64,000 nt of DNA, from positions 36,758,751 through 36,822,750 of the forward strand of contig NC_134020.1 of the NCBI RefSeq assembly GCF_040712315.1, in the 5' to 3' direction. The stretch is from Castanea sativa. Lineage: Eukaryota > Streptophyta > Magnoliopsida > Fagales > Fagaceae. Of the stretch, positions 22,319 through 34,845 are shown piece by piece. Position 1 is the first letter of the stretch; each line of letters opens with the position of its first letter. Both the position numbers and the translations under genes were made by a program. The notes beneath the pieces are model-generated. The model had not been told where the DNA came from. It ran no database searches and was given only the letters and a program-made list of their open reading frames with translations.

Positions 22319-22470
22319 CCACTGTGTACCTTTGGTGCAGTGGTCACTTCACAAATATAAGTGTTTATGGGTTGTAAGGGACAAAAGTTGGGGTTCAAGT
22401 TTTCAAGAGGAAGTTTCACACATATATACACTTAAATTAGGTTAGAGTATAAATTCTATCTTGTATAAAA
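22319..22470 (+). mobile_element. tRNA-derived SINE with 19-bp target duplication
   Basis: The flanks are the exact 19-bp repeat AAGAGTTATAGAAAAACTA (22300-22318 and 22471-22489). Near its start is an A-box-like TTTGGTGCAGTGGT and about 55 bp on a B-box-like GGTTCAAGTTTT, the internal pol III promoter layout. The 152-bp element ends in a short TTGTATAAAA tail, as in plant Au-type SINEs. A diverged relative lies at about 44857-44985. Confidence 0.85.
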
Positions 22471-22489
22471 AAGAGTTATAGAAAAACTA

Positions 22490-23916
22490 ACAAACAATTT
22501 TAATTTGATAAGTTTCTAATCCGTATCTTAATTGGATCAAACCCAAATCAATCCGACCCAACTCATTGTTAGGTCTAGTATGTTTACAGGATTTAACAAT
22601 TGATTAGCTGAAGCAAGTGAGTAATAATGGGGATTAAGGTAGGAGTTATGATTCAAATGGGATTGCTAAAATATCAAGTAGAATAAAAGAAGATAGAGGA
22701 TGAAAGTGGAGACATGCACCACGTTTTTAATTAGTTAAGTTGCTCTTAATAGTATTCTTATTGGGATCAACACAGAAGATAGAAAGGCTTGTGGTTCATC
22801 ATTTATGGGTGGTTCCTCGAAAAGATGTAGGGGTAGTTCATAACTTAAGTACTTGACCTCAGTCAAACTTCTCTTGGAGAATGAATCGGTTTAGCTGTGG
22901 CTGATGAAAATGATCAGTTGACGGCTAATTCAGTTGTTTGGTAATGTTGTGCAAAAGCTGAGGTGTGTTTGAAAATGGAGATAAGATGTGAGACATATGT
23001 GCCATTTATAATTTGATAAACACAATCTACCAAGAAAAGAAAATGATAAACACAAAAACAGCTAGAGAAAGAGAGAAAAAACCGGCTCTAAGCTCTATTA
23101 ATTAGTATATATCCATATACCAAAAGAAAGTTAACAACTTACTATATACTATTATTTAAATAATGCCATCTTTTTTATAAATTTATAGGCAAAATTTAAG
23201 TACCTCAAGAGAGATATCCAAGGTTCAAATCCTCATTCCTCTAACTATTATGCAAAAAATCAAAATCAAAATACAATTAATTCTTTTCATAAAAAAAAAA
23301 AAAATTCTCAAACTCATCATATCTTGAAGTTAAAAAAAAAAAAAAAAAATTCCACATGAACCAGCATAATACCTATGTTTATCTTTATTATATATATATA
23401 CACACACACACAACACTGTATGTTTATAAAAATATAATAATAAATAACAAGGTGTGATTTCAAAAATAAACTATATATACTATAATAATAAAATAAAAAA
23501 GCTATATATGTAATAGGTTTAAATGGGAATATTGTGGGATACTGGAATAATGTACATACCTTATGGAAACCGAAGCCTAAGAGCTTTGCCATAGAAAAGT
23601 TGGCAAAGAAGACTACATGTATTAATTGTAGGAATAAAAGTCATTCATGTGCAATGGGAAATCTGTTACACTTTCGGAAATTTAATGAATACCGACTTAT
23701 TTGCACATATTTTCTGAGATATTCTCGCTATATCACAGTCCAAAAACAAGTCCTCCTCGCTTCCCAAATCTTCTTATTCTTCTTCCATCTTATGAAACCT
23801 TTTCCTCTTTAAGTCTTATAACCTTTGTTTTCAATCTCTCTCTCTCTCTGTATCTCTCTTTCTTTGCTTCTTAGCTGTTTATTCCTTTTTCTCGTGCCTT
23901 CTCTTTTCTCCTTCCA
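22490..23916. other. Spacer and 5' region of the C2H2 gene
   Basis: No separate gene is recognised. A TA/CA microsatellite lies at about 23389-23412. The last 100 bases include a pyrimidine-rich CT tract (about 23836-23868) that is probably the 5' untranslated region of the zinc-finger gene. Confidence 0.5.
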
Positions 23917-25212
23917 ATGGATTTTGATGAGCAAGAAAACCAGCTTGACGAGATGGAGAAGGTGAAAGGGTCATCTTCGTTAGAGACTTTGGCTTATGGT
24001 GAAAACAAAAGGCCAAAAGCCACAAAAGAGAGCGAGAGCGATCAGAATATTCATCAGGATATACGTATCTGTGACTTCTGTGGCAAAACTTTTAACGGTG
24101 GAAAAGCTTTAGGAGGCCACAGAAGATCTCATCTTCAAGCTATGAAGCTTGATCTTTCCAAGAACAGCATCAAGAAACATGTCTTTCAGGGTCATACTGA
24201 TTCGGGTTTGGCGGCGAAGACTGTCAATTATGATCTGATGGCTGATAAGCTTACGTGCTGTATATGTAACAAAAATTTCCCATCAACGAAATCGCTTTCT
24301 GGACACATGAGGTCTCATCCTGATAGAGATTGGAGGGGCATTCAACCTCCTCCCATAGCTGATCAAAACAGTCCTAGTACTAGTTCGGGCAGGTCATATT
24401 CTGAGGACCATGAAGTGGATGATGATGATGATCATCTTCATAATAGCTCAGCTGAGACATACGTGAGATCTGGTGTTGATCTTCTGAGCTATGTATCTAA
24501 CTGGTCCAAGTCTGACAAGAGAGGAAGGAAGTGTATTGATAGCACCGAGGCTGCACAGAATCTCATGTGTTTATCTCGTGATAAGAGTTTCTTTAGTCTC
24601 AATCCGTACATAGCTGCAAGAAGTAATAGTTGTGGTAAAGAAGGACAAGAAAAGCACATAGTGGAGCTGACTGAGAGCAAGAAAACTAAAGGTGGCAGTC
24701 CAGGTAAACCCTTTAAAGATAGTTATGAAGTTAGTGGAAAAAACATGAAGAAGAAGAAAGTGAAGAATTGGAAAAAGATGTTGAAAGATTTAGAACAAGA
24801 AGATCTTGGCTTGATTGATGATGATAAAGGCAGCTATAAGTGCAGCGATTGTGGTAAACCTTTCCCAACTTTCCAGGCATTGGGTGGTCACAGATCAAGT
24901 CACAACAAAGAGAAGAAGAAACAAGCAACAAATGCATTATTTGTAGATGATGAGATCGAAGAAGAAAGCATTATTAAGACATTCCCTATGAATGGGGATC
25001 TTGATGACGGGCATAGAAGATGTGATTCTACAGGACTAGTTGAAGCTCCTCCATCGAGTGAAGTAGTATCACCAGGAGGTACTGATGAAGCTAAAATAGC
25101 ATCCTCTGGAGAAGTCAATCAGAGTGGTCAAAGAATATTGGATTTTGATCTTAATCAACCTTGTAATCTCATGGACGATGAAGGTATTGAGTCTACCTTC
25201 AATCTGTTGTAA
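23917..25212 (+). CDS. C2H2 zinc-finger repressor, ZAT1/4/9-like
   Basis: Intronless, 431 residues. Three plant-type C2H2 fingers are visible: C52-C55-H68-H72 with KALGGH, C114-C117-H130-H134 with KSLSGH, and C309-C312-H325-H329 with QALGGH. The (Q/K)ALGGH core in helices 1 and 3 is the hallmark of plant-specific zinc fingers. Finger 2 has KSLSGH, a known variation. A basic stretch around 276-287 (KNMKKKKVKNWK) may be a nuclear signal, and DFDLN at 409-413 is an EAR repression motif near the C-terminus. Wide spacing with two fingers near the N-terminus, one near the C-terminus and a terminal EAR motif is the layout of the ZAT1/ZAT4/ZAT9 group. Expected role: nuclear DNA-binding repressor, often stress-related; targets unknown. 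Start chosen at 23917 because the frame has no upstream ATG before a CT-rich leader. Confidence 0.92.
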   Translation: MDFDEQENQLDEMEKVKGSSSLETLAYGENKRPKATKESESDQNIHQDIRICDFCGKTFNGGKALGGHRRSHLQAMKLDLSKNSIKKHVFQGHTDSGLAAKTVNYDLMADKLTCCICNKNFPSTKSLSGHMRSHPDRDWRGIQPPPIADQNSPSTSSGRSYSEDHEVDDDDDHLHNSSAETYVRSGVDLLSYVSNWSKSDKRGRKCIDSTEAAQNLMCLSRDKSFFSLNPYIAARSNSCGKEGQEKHIVELTESKKTKGGSPGKPFKDSYEVSGKNMKKKKVKNWKKMLKDLEQEDLGLIDDDKGSYKCSDCGKPFPTFQALGGHRSSHNKEKKKQATNALFVDDEIEEESIIKTFPMNGDLDDGHRRCDSTGLVEAPPSSEVVSPGGTDEAKIASSGEVNQSGQRILDFDLNQPCNLMDDEGIESTFNLL

Positions 25213-28200
25213 ACCTGTGATATCTTGATATTGGTCATGCATCTTCTTTCCTTGCTAGTTAGTGATGTTATTGAACTTTCTACCTTTGCTGCTTGGATTT
25301 TAGATTCAAGATTTAGTTTTTCAAACTTTGGCTTCTCATATCTAGTTATACATGTCTCTTTTGTTCTTGAATTTAGTTGTTTCTGTATCACAGACAAGAT
25401 TGTTTTTGTTATTGATTGCTTGGAGGAACCGAGCCTAATGAACTACTTGATTAGCTAATGATTTGTAACTTAAAAAATCATGATTATTTTATGTTCATTG
25501 TTAACAATGGTTTTATACAAGATTGACTTCCAATTCGATTAAAGATAAATACTATCTTCCTATAAACAATCAACAAAACTTATCATGATTTGAACTAATC
25601 CTTATCCAAACTAATTGATTTGAATGAATACAATTTATTTTTATTTATCCAATACTAATTAAAATATATTAGGCACATAAAATGCTACTTCCTAAAAGCT
25701 TCTTATCCTTTCAAATTTAGAGGTTTTTTTTTTTTTTTTTAAATTTTTATATTGGTAAGTTAAAATTATACCTGTGATGTGTTTTGTGTTTGAATCCACG
25801 ACTTCACTCTCCACTTAACAGTTAACACTTATAAAGGGATAAAGTGTCATTTCTTGTTCTTATTGACTTGGAAGAAGTGTCAAGTTGAGTTATAAGTTTA
25901 TTGGCATTTTGAATTTGGACTTAGCCCCTTCACTATTACTTGTTATGCATAATCATGTGGTCAGGTTTTGCTACAAAGAAAATATCCAAAAGACATCTGA
26001 TTCTTTCTAATTATAATGAAGATGTTAATTAGCCAGAAGAACATGTTCATCTTTGGTTATGTATTTTTGTTATTACCTGCTGAAATTTATTTTGGGATAG
26101 CTCTGATATCCCTTTGGTTTATCTGACTTTGTTTCATGATGTTCGAGTATCAGTACTGAAGATGATTATTGAAAGCAAAGTAGACTATTTCCTTTTTTTT
26201 TTACTATTTGGTGGTGATATCAAAATATCAAATGCTCATCTACTTGTAATCTTGTATAAGCTTTCACTCAACAGTAGATATTACAGCTGGTAGAATTTCT
26301 GGAGTGCACAACAGGTTTTGGTGAGTGCGTGCACACCACTCAAATTTTTAAAAAAGTTTAGAGGTATTTATTGTATATGAAAGAGATTTTAAATCTTATA
26401 ATTAGCCAATTAGGGCATGTTTAGGGGGTAAGATTAGATTTTGTGAGTTTAAACTCCTTACCTTTTGAATTACTGGTAAATCATTATTCAGAAAGAGCTA
26501 ATTTTAGATATTTTGAAATTTTAATCTGGATTAAAAATAAAATAAAATAACTTATTTGACCATTATGAATCTATATATGATAGGTGAACTCTTGATTTTT
26601 TATAAGTGCAAAAAAATAAATTCTTATTTTTTAGGTGAGATTTTTTTTTTTTTTTTTAGATGGTTAAATATATTTACCTTGCTCTCTTGGAGAGGTACCA
26701 ACTCACTAAAATGGTGCAGTAGTTTTTAGGCGAGAAATTAGAATCACATATTGTGGTATTGAGACAATTTTTTCATATGTTTATGGGTTCCTTTATATTA
26801 AAAAAATAATATATAAAAGTTTTGGGTCTTAAAACTCCAACAATGCATAAAATTAAACAATTGCTGTCAATACTCAATAGTAGGATTGAGTTTCTTTCAT
26901 TATAGTACCAAATCAAAAATATGAATTTCAATCGTATAATTTGATTGCACCAACGAAACATTAAAACTTTGATAATAACAAAAACAATTTTCATTATTTA
27001 TTTCAAAAAAACTGTCTTTTCAAAGAATTTGAAACTCACAAATTATAACTTGTTAAACACTTAAACTACACCATGATAAATTACTTAGCAAAATAGAAGA
27101 AAAAAAAAAGTGTAGAAGCTGTCAATTTAGTCACTGTCTATCGTTGAATATTTACACATGCTTCTAAGAAAAATAGACAGCGACTAAATTGAAGATATTG
27201 TAAAATTTTTGGTGGCATGGTGAAATTTGTAGAGAGAATATCACAGGTGCAATTATCGTTTGAGTCTGCAAATTGAGGAAATATTGAATGGCAAAGCATG
27301 AAAAAGTAGAAGTTCAATGTTATATTATTGTTATTATTAATGTATGATAATTGCATTTGTGCCTTTACATTTTCTATATAATTATTCATTGCAATTTTAT
27401 AGAGCATATTTTTTTCAGCAGAGAAGCCTGTACATTAGCATTTAAAATCTAAAAGTAATTAAGAAGAAGAAATAATAACCGGTTAAGAATGAGAAGTTCA
27501 GAGAAGTTAAAACTTAAAATTTTAAGTAAAAGTTTGTCAATAAAAGGGGATTAATGAGACTTTTTTTTTTTTTTAAGAGAGTTTCATCAACCTATGGTTT
27601 AATGAGACTTAAATGCGAGGTATTGGGATAGTAAAAGTCAATTGTTTGTTTGCATTTACATCAAATTAAATGACTCTTTTGCCTCTCTTTTTTTTTTTTT
27701 TTTTTTTCTCTTTTTATCGAATTCTAATTTGTCCTTTAACCTTTGTCAAAGTTTCTCAAAAAAGAAATTTGTTAACCATTTGTGAAAATTATTTTTTGTC
27801 CTTAGTTAGTTTTTTTTTTTTTTTAAATCAATTTGAAGTTAACATTAAGGGTATTTTGAAAATAATGAAAAATGTACATCAAGAGTCATATTTTCTTAAC
27901 ATATAGAGGCACTCCAAGATTTTCAAACTTCAACTGGGTAAAAATCCTAGTAAAAAGAAAAAAACTAGGTAAAAATTAATTAGGGAAATTTTTTTTAGAA
28001 GAAGAAATGTCTTTGAAAAAAAAATTAGGGAAATTTAAGTTTCTTTGAAAAAAACCAATGTATCGAGACATAATTATTACAAAATTTTCACAACTTCTTA
28101 AAGTAGTTGACTATGAATGGTAGACAACTACTACCTTTACATTGATCTATTACTTTTTTTTCCCCCCACTAATTACAGTCAATTGCTTTAGCAAATTGTG

Positions 28201-28558
28201 GAATAAGTTGTGTCCCTAAATTAATTTTGAAACAATAATATTGTTTTTTTTTTTTGTATTATTCAATACAATAATGTGGGTATATCCAATTAGGAAACTT
28301 AGGTACAACACTTAAAGAATTGCAGCTATATTTTGACCAATTTAACTTATTATACCCATTCTCTTCTCAAAAAAAAAAAAAAACTTATTACACCCATAAT
28401 TTTAGTAACTGCCAAAAATTTAAAATTCTCACCAGCCTAGAATAATAATTTTACAGTTGCATCGATTGAAAAGAATTTTGTGGGGTCAATGATGAGAAAT
28501 TTATTGAAAAATTAGGATAATTTTTCAATTTAAAAATGTATGAATAGATTACCTTACC

Positions 28559-28609
<51 letters not shown>

Positions 28610-28988
28610 GTATGTAGTTATATGTATATATGTATTTTAAGGTGGTTCTCCTGCTAGGGCCTAACAAATTAATAAATCCATTGATCATAATTCCTGTGTC
28701 CCCCTCTTTCTTCTAAAATCAATTGTGCCTTCTAGGCCTTTTTATTTACCAATAAATAAATAAAAATTTTCTTGTCTTCTCCATAAAAAACCAAATCGGC
28801 AAAATCCCCATCCCGAAACACCAAGTCTGTTAAATCTCAATGCTAGACGTGACCTGTTGCAAAGTTGTGAGCGGAAGTTGTGTTTGTTTTGTTGAGAAGG
28901 TAAAAATTTGGACAATAGATGCTGTTAGATAGCATTTACAAGGGGAATAAAGGGATGACTATAATTTTTCCTCTCTATAATAAGTATA
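25213..28988. other. Long AT-rich intergenic region
   Basis: I find no gene here. The first about 250 bases may be the 3' untranslated region of the zinc-finger gene. Features seen: T runs at 25723-25740, 26641-26658 and 27690-27707, a small palindrome near 26300-26342 (GAGTGCACAAC...GTGCACACCACTC) and a TA repeat followed by TATG units (28562-28614). Confidence 0.5.
28562..28614. repeat. Compound TA/TATG microsatellite
   Basis: About 18 TA units followed by five TATG units. Likely length-variable. Confidence 0.9.
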
Positions 28989-29060
28989 TGTAAGATTAAA
29001 GGAAAATTTCAAAAGCTAGGGGGAGCCATGGCCCCCCTTGGCACCCCCTGGCTCCGCCTG
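28989..29060. mobile_element. Remnant end of a hAT (Tip100-like) element
   Basis: The right terminus GGCTCCGCCTG preceded by CCCCCC-type subterminal runs (GCCATGGCCCCCCTTGG) resembles the ends of the hAT at 1679-3006. The matching left end is not found, so only the terminal part can be claimed. Confidence 0.4.
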
Positions 29061-29906
29061 TGGGCCCCATGTACTCAATTGAGTATTTTTTAAAAAACAT
29101 TATTCACTTATAATTAAAAAATAATAATAATAAAGTACATGTATTTAATTGTGATTATTCTTAATTGAACTTGTGCATATGACATGGTTATAACTTAATA
29201 AGCTAGCAATCTTGTCAATTCTACTTAGGTTGCCATTTCGGTTTGTCTATAATTTCTTCACAGTGCTCTACCATATCATTTATTTATTTTTGAGAAATAA
29301 TTATAACATGCTGTTAACCCCGCAGCTCGAACCCTTTCTCCTCTAAACTCCATGCACTTTGTATATGAGGAAGTGTCAATTCAGCAACAAAGCCTTTGGC
29401 TACCATATCATTTATTAATTCAAAATCAAATAATACATGTTTATATATCATCATTATATAACATGTCAACTATGATAAAGTAAATTAAAAAAAAAACACA
29501 CATTCTTAATGGGAAAAAAAATGTCATAGGTGAGTTAGGTAATGAAAAAAGAAAAAGTTTTAGCAACCAAAAAAAAAAAAAAAAGAGTTTGCACGCAACT
29601 CTTGGGCAGAACATGTGCATTATATTATTACTAAAACCATGTCTTCCAAGTTCAGCACCGAAGTACAACCAACCAACACCATAATGTGCAAAGGAACAAC
29701 AATACCATAAAAACTTTCCACCAACAGCATAAAGTTTGAGAATAAACTCCCTATCAAATATAACAAATAGTTTCAAAGATGACTAAAGTTCCAGGAAGAT
29801 TTCAATAATCTCCAAAAAGTTTATAGGAGTCAAGAAGAGTTCTCTCATGCGCAATATCAAAGTCACATCCTTTCTTAATATAGGCAACAGTCAGAGCACC
29901 AATTTG
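29061..29906. other. Intergenic, 3' flank of the MYB gene
   Basis: No gene is recognised. The part from about 29770 to 29906 is the probable 3' untranslated region of the minus-strand MYB gene. Confidence 0.45.
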
Positions 29907-32307
29907 CTAGTAGCCATTGCTATATTCTTCACCAAGAAGTGCCCCTATGGCATCTGTAAGAGTGGACTGATTCTTACCATGCTCATTATAATGCCCAAAC
30001 CAACCCAGGTCAAGTAAAGCATCGGGCCTGGTAAAGTCTCTCTGAGTTGAAAGTTCTTTCTTAATGACATAATGGGTTCGATCCTGATTGACTGTTTCAG
30101 GCATACTACTGCACCCTGCATAAAACATGTGACAGACTTTTTCAGCACAGCTATATTGTTCAATCTTAGAAAGTTAATGTGATGTAAAAAATTCTCACCC
30201 AGCACAGTTTCGACTGATTGGTGTTCGTCCATGGAGCTTCCACTTAGAGGAGTATATTCACTGAATACTGATGCAGCAGAATGACCTAGAGGTGAATTTG
30301 GCTCACCATGTGCTTCCCATTTTGTCTTATTACAGGGATTCATGGGCGAACTTTCCACCACATCTGCTGGCATGAAAGAAGTGTCTGATGTTTGCTGGGG
30401 TGAGTTCTTTGAGCCTTTTAAAGTCTGCGACTCATAGAGTATGGCTTCCAACAAACCACTGCTCCTTGGTGAAAGACAATCTGAATGAGTCTGCTCTGTT
30501 GGAGGAGACTGGATCAAACTATCAACAGACTCAAGTGAAGGCAGTGGGGAAGTAGGGGTGCCCCAGCTGCCAGGTTGAGTTTCTGAATATTGGAGTGAAG
30601 GGAGCTCCAACTTCATAGCCTCAGATATGGGCTCGGAAGAAGAAGAATTGCCATTTAAAAGGGCATGGCTGCCAGGAAGAACACCTGATGGTAACTGGTC
30701 ATTGGTGTTATGATAAGGAAAAGTTATAGAAGGCAAGTTAAAGGGTTCAGCAACATTCTCATAAGTATTATCCATGTAGTGACTGAATATTGGAAGAGCA
30801 CCACTGACACTGACATCCGGACCAGGGAACATGGTCTCTGACCCTCGGAGGCGTTTGAAGGGATAAATTGTTGGGATCTTGAAGTTATATGGACGGGATG
30901 AACCAATACCTTGTTTGAGCAAGCTGCTTGCAGGAATATCAAGAAGTTTTGGCGAATAAGAGAGATACTCACGATCAAGATCCAAATCTTTGAATTTCAC
31001 ATCAGGAATCTCCAAATCGTCTCCCTGCAAGTGATCATGATGGTGTGCGTCCCCCGTTGGCAAAGTACTCTTTTGGTTGTCTCGACTCCCATTCAATACT
31101 TGTAAACACACTTCAGGTGGATAAATTGGTGCGCCAGCTCGTTGCAGTCTCTTAATCCTTGTATTCCAGTAATTCTTTATTTCATTATCAGTACGTCCAG
31201 GCAACTGTTAAACGGAGAGAAGGAGAAATGTGAAAAGGGAGGTCAGTCTATCTCTGACCATATGCAAATACATCACCAAAATGAATAAACAACCAAGTCA
31301 GGAGGCCTTAAAACCGAATGACTACAAATTAGAAGAAATCTAGTGTTGCAAGTACTAGTAAAAGATGAAACATAGTCAACATTGTGCTCTCTGCACAACT
31401 ATCTTTGGCTGCAAGGATTAAAAATGTGGAATTTTCAGTACGACAACCACAATTATTTTGACCAAAGCAATTAAATGAATAAGACTAAGTGGACTTAATT
31501 TTCAATAATGGATACTTAATTCTCTATTTACATAGAAAGAAAATCAAGTCTACAAAAATATTGGAACCAATGCAAATAGATGAATTATGTCATGTATGAT
31601 TAATAAAACCAGAATGTTGGCTATATTACTCAATTAAACATCCTGATGGGACAAGCTAGGCAGTTTGAGAGGGTTTACAAGAGATGGGGATCCAACTTCT
31701 AAAGCACATATTTCATTTGTGAGCCCGCCTGAGATTTATCTATCTAGTTTGCTTGTTTGAAGCTTTTATTTTAATGGGATCTTATGTTTGTTTCTTAGTT
31801 GCAGCTTATTTAATGTATTCTTCTTAAAGTGTTTTCTTCTATTTGAAGTCAGTTAGCATTTTAGAACCTTTCTCAGGTAGTTTTTTATGTAACTTCAGTA
31901 CAAAAGCATATGCAGCCATCCTGTTTGAGGATTTAGATACAATATTTTTTTTTGGAAACCATAAAATGGTGCTTCCCACAATTGAATCATTGTTTGGCTA
32001 ATATTTTCTGAATACAGTATTCAGAAAATTATTTCCCTATTCAAAACAAGATTTTGAAAACAATTGAGAGAATGTGTTCAAGATACAGAAAATGTTTTTA
32101 ATGGCATAGTTGTAAATAAATTGAAAATAGTAGACTCCACAGATTTTCCCAAACTCTTTTATTTCTTAAATTACGAAGCTTATTTTTATCACCAAAAAAA
32201 TTCTCACGTTTTAAATTTCAAGCTTATCATTATCTAAAAATAAAGAAAGAAAGAAATGTACATTAGTTCTATTCCCACACTTCAATTTAAAGCTTATCAT
32301 TATCCAA

Positions 32308-32340
<33 letters not shown>

Positions 32341-34845
32341 TTACATGTGTAAAATATAATTTTTTTAATCTCAAAGTTGAAATGGTCTCCCCAAACCATG
32401 GTTTTAAAAACCAGACGGGCCGGTCCAACTGGTTTGATTGGGAACTAGGCAGAAGTCTGGTTTGATAAAAACCCTCAAAACCGGTAAAAGCCAACCCAAA
32501 ACCGGGTTGAACCGGGAACCGGAGGCAAAAACGGTTTTTGCCCTGGTCCGGTTTTTAAAACCATGCCCCCAACATCTTTTTTTTTTTTTTAATTCTGTTT
32601 TAAGTATTTTGAAAATTGTTCTTAAAAGTGGAAGTCAAACACATAAGATAAAACTTATTATCTGAAACTGTTTTGAAAACAAACATTTTCTTCCTCTTGT
32701 TTTCCCTTTTCTTTATCTATTTTTCTGACACAAACTGTTCACTATATCCACAAATCCAACAATTTTAGTACTCACCAGAATTTTAATCCTAAATTCCTGA
32801 AACCTAAGTTAACATCCTAATCACTAACCCTAATTATAGACATAAATCCTTATTAATCCCGCTGGTACTGTGCCACATCCTCTTCAAAGAAGGAGGTTGT
32901 AAGCTCTTCCTCATTTTTTAAGCACAAAAGCAATCGTAGTCTGACAGTTTCTAGAATACGTTTTTGAACCAGCTTCCTTCAATACAGATAGGGTCCTAGT
33001 GTGAAGTGACCCAGGAAAAGTGGTAGATAAATTTCTTCAAAAGATAATAAGAACATAAGTTAAAAGCATCACAGGAAGATTTTCATATGGTATATCCAAA
33101 AACTTTGTAAAAAGAGAAGAAATCCTGAAATGTAATTAAGTTGCATGCATCTGTATATCATATGGTTTATAATACTGGAATAAGGTTAAAAGCCAGCCAA
33201 TTATTCATACATCTTACAAGAATTATTACAGCCATTCTCACCCAACAGAACTCTTGTAGTATTTAAAGCAAGACTTCCAAATTTCAGAATAAAATATAAT
33301 AAACTTCAGGCCCTTCAATTATTAAAGAAGGGCAAGTATCTGAGAATGAGGACAGATGCTCAAAAATCCAGTATATTTGTTTGTGCTGGTGACATGTGTA
33401 TGACATGCTTTGAGCATCTAACCCCATAAGAAATTTTGTTCTTATGTCTGCCAAACAAGAGACTATTAAGTGGTAAAGCCAGCCCAATTCTGAAGGGCAG
33501 CTCAAGAACCTAAAGAAGCTCTGAGATGGAAATTTAAAAGCTGCTCTAAATGAAGTGTGAATCAGTCTGATGTTGACGAAAGCTTGCCATAAAATCAGCA
33601 TATTTTAAAATTAAGCACTTCAAAAGAGACAATATAGAAAAACAATGTACAAATATTATAGTTACATAGAGAATTGTGCCGTTTTGTGATTCAGACTAGC
33701 AATATTGTTTAGTAGCAAAGTACCAAAACTCTAGCCATGGGAACACCACATTAGTATTAAACACATCATACAGAGGCAAAACAAAAAAGTGAGAGAAGCG
33801 GTCAATAACACAATTTAAAAGGCATGAGAGTAATTTAAATCAGAGTTTCTATCCATCATTCAAATAAATTTTTTTTTTTTAAATAATCAGAGAAAACAAG
33901 TGTTAGTGCCTCTCCGCCAGAATCACATTATTGAATCCATTATAATTGTGTCAAGAGCACCCAAAAGGTGGTATCACAACAACAACAACAACAACAACAA
34001 AAAAAAAAAAAAAAAAAAAAAAAAGAGCACCCAAAAGGAAAACTGGATTTATGAGACTATAGACAATTATATGGCACTATGTTCACATCAGACATCATGT
34101 TCAGCATAGTACTTTCTGGACATGACAAGGTATATGTTTACTGCCTCAGACACGCCTAAAAATCAATGTCCCTCTACCTTGACATATGCACGTCTAGCCT
34201 TACAAGAGTCCATGAACAAATTAAAAAAAAAATCTGGTTTTTAAGTATATGCATTTAAATATGTGGGTGTCTAGGTGTGGGTATGCATGTCTACATGTGT
34301 CCATGAACTGAAGATTGTGCTGTATGCACATGTATAATCTAATTCCTGCCAATGAAACATAGCATGATGTGGTACACTATCACTGAACATAGCATTCACA
34401 TTTAAACGTAACTAGAAAAAATAGATCTATAACATTGTATATTCATTAGAAATTAAAATGAAGACGGAAAAGGGCCACAAACCTCTGCAGCCATTCGAGC
34501 CCATTTGTTTCCCATCATAGCATGGAGTTCAATGATACGGCGCTCTTCCTCTGGATTGAACCCACCCTTCTTTAAATCTGGTCTTAAATGATTTGCCCAT
34601 CTTAGACGGCAGCTTTTTCCACACCGGGAAAGTCCTGAGTGCTTCTGGACAGCATTCCAGTTCCCCTCTCCATGCTTTTTAACATATTCCACCAAGATTG
34701 CATCTTCTGCTGATGTCCATGGGCCTTTCTTCAAACCACCCCCTACTCCCAAGCTTCCTCCAGCGCAAGCTTCTTGAATTGATGCCAAATCTCGGCGACC
34801 CTTGGATATTTTTCTTTTCTCACTGTCATTTGTTGCACCCATCAT
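29907..34845 (-). CDS. GAMYB: R2R3-MYB transcription factor, GAMYB (MYB33/MYB65) type
   Basis: CDS complement join(29907..30115, 30199..31204, 34483..34845): 1578 nt, 525 residues, phases consistent and introns GT-AG. R2 covers about residues 39-90 and R3 about 91-141; the Trp series is visible (W43, W63, W83; in R3, F96 replaces the first Trp, then W115). [40 protein letters not shown] and [17 protein letters not shown] are the R2, R3 start and R3 end. [20 protein letters not shown] after R3 is a signature of the GAMYB subgroup. The C-terminal region is Ser/Pro-rich and ends in ALLDLGWF...[11 protein letters not shown]. GAMYBs act in gibberellin and anther/seed responses as nuclear activators (family knowledge). 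A miR159 target lies in exon 2. Intron 1 is 3.3 kb and has a MITE. The 5' leader is itself interrupted by introns. The ATG at 34845 is followed by a second Met; either could be used. Confidence 0.93.
30589..30609 (-). promoter_or_regulatory. miR159 target site in the GAMYB coding sequence
   Basis: The 21-base minus-strand site contains GAGCTCCCTTCA and encodes part of the peptide LELPSLQ, the classical position of the miR159 site in GAMYB genes. It differs from the well-known MYB33 site by one C for T, at a site position already mismatched with miR159 there. Post-transcriptional repression by miR159 is inferred from the family. Confidence 0.9.
32307..32341. repeat. AAT microsatellite in GAMYB intron 1
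   Basis: About 11 AAT/ATA units. A separate CAA-plus-A-run repeat lies at 33977-34024 in the same intron. Confidence 0.9.
32398..32564. mobile_element. MITE in GAMYB intron 1
   Basis: ATGGTTTTAAAAACCAGACG at 32398 has a degenerate inverted partner, GGTCCGGTTTTTAAAACCAT, ending at 32564. The interior is rich in ACCGG/CCGGT-type motifs. It could fold into a long hairpin in the pre-mRNA. Confidence 0.7.

Noticed and set aside
24489..25118. Minus-strand frames within the zinc-finger gene
   Set aside because: Shadows of the 431-residue plus-strand frame, which has all three fingers and the EAR motif.
29320..29400. Possible tRNA-derived repeat (CAGCTCGAACCCTTTC)
   Set aside because: Only one B-box-like word in reverse; no flanking repeats or cloverleaf.
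30724..31105. Other frames in the GAMYB exon 2 region
   Set aside because: Shadows of the spliced GAMYB frame, which keeps known family motifs and the miR159 site.
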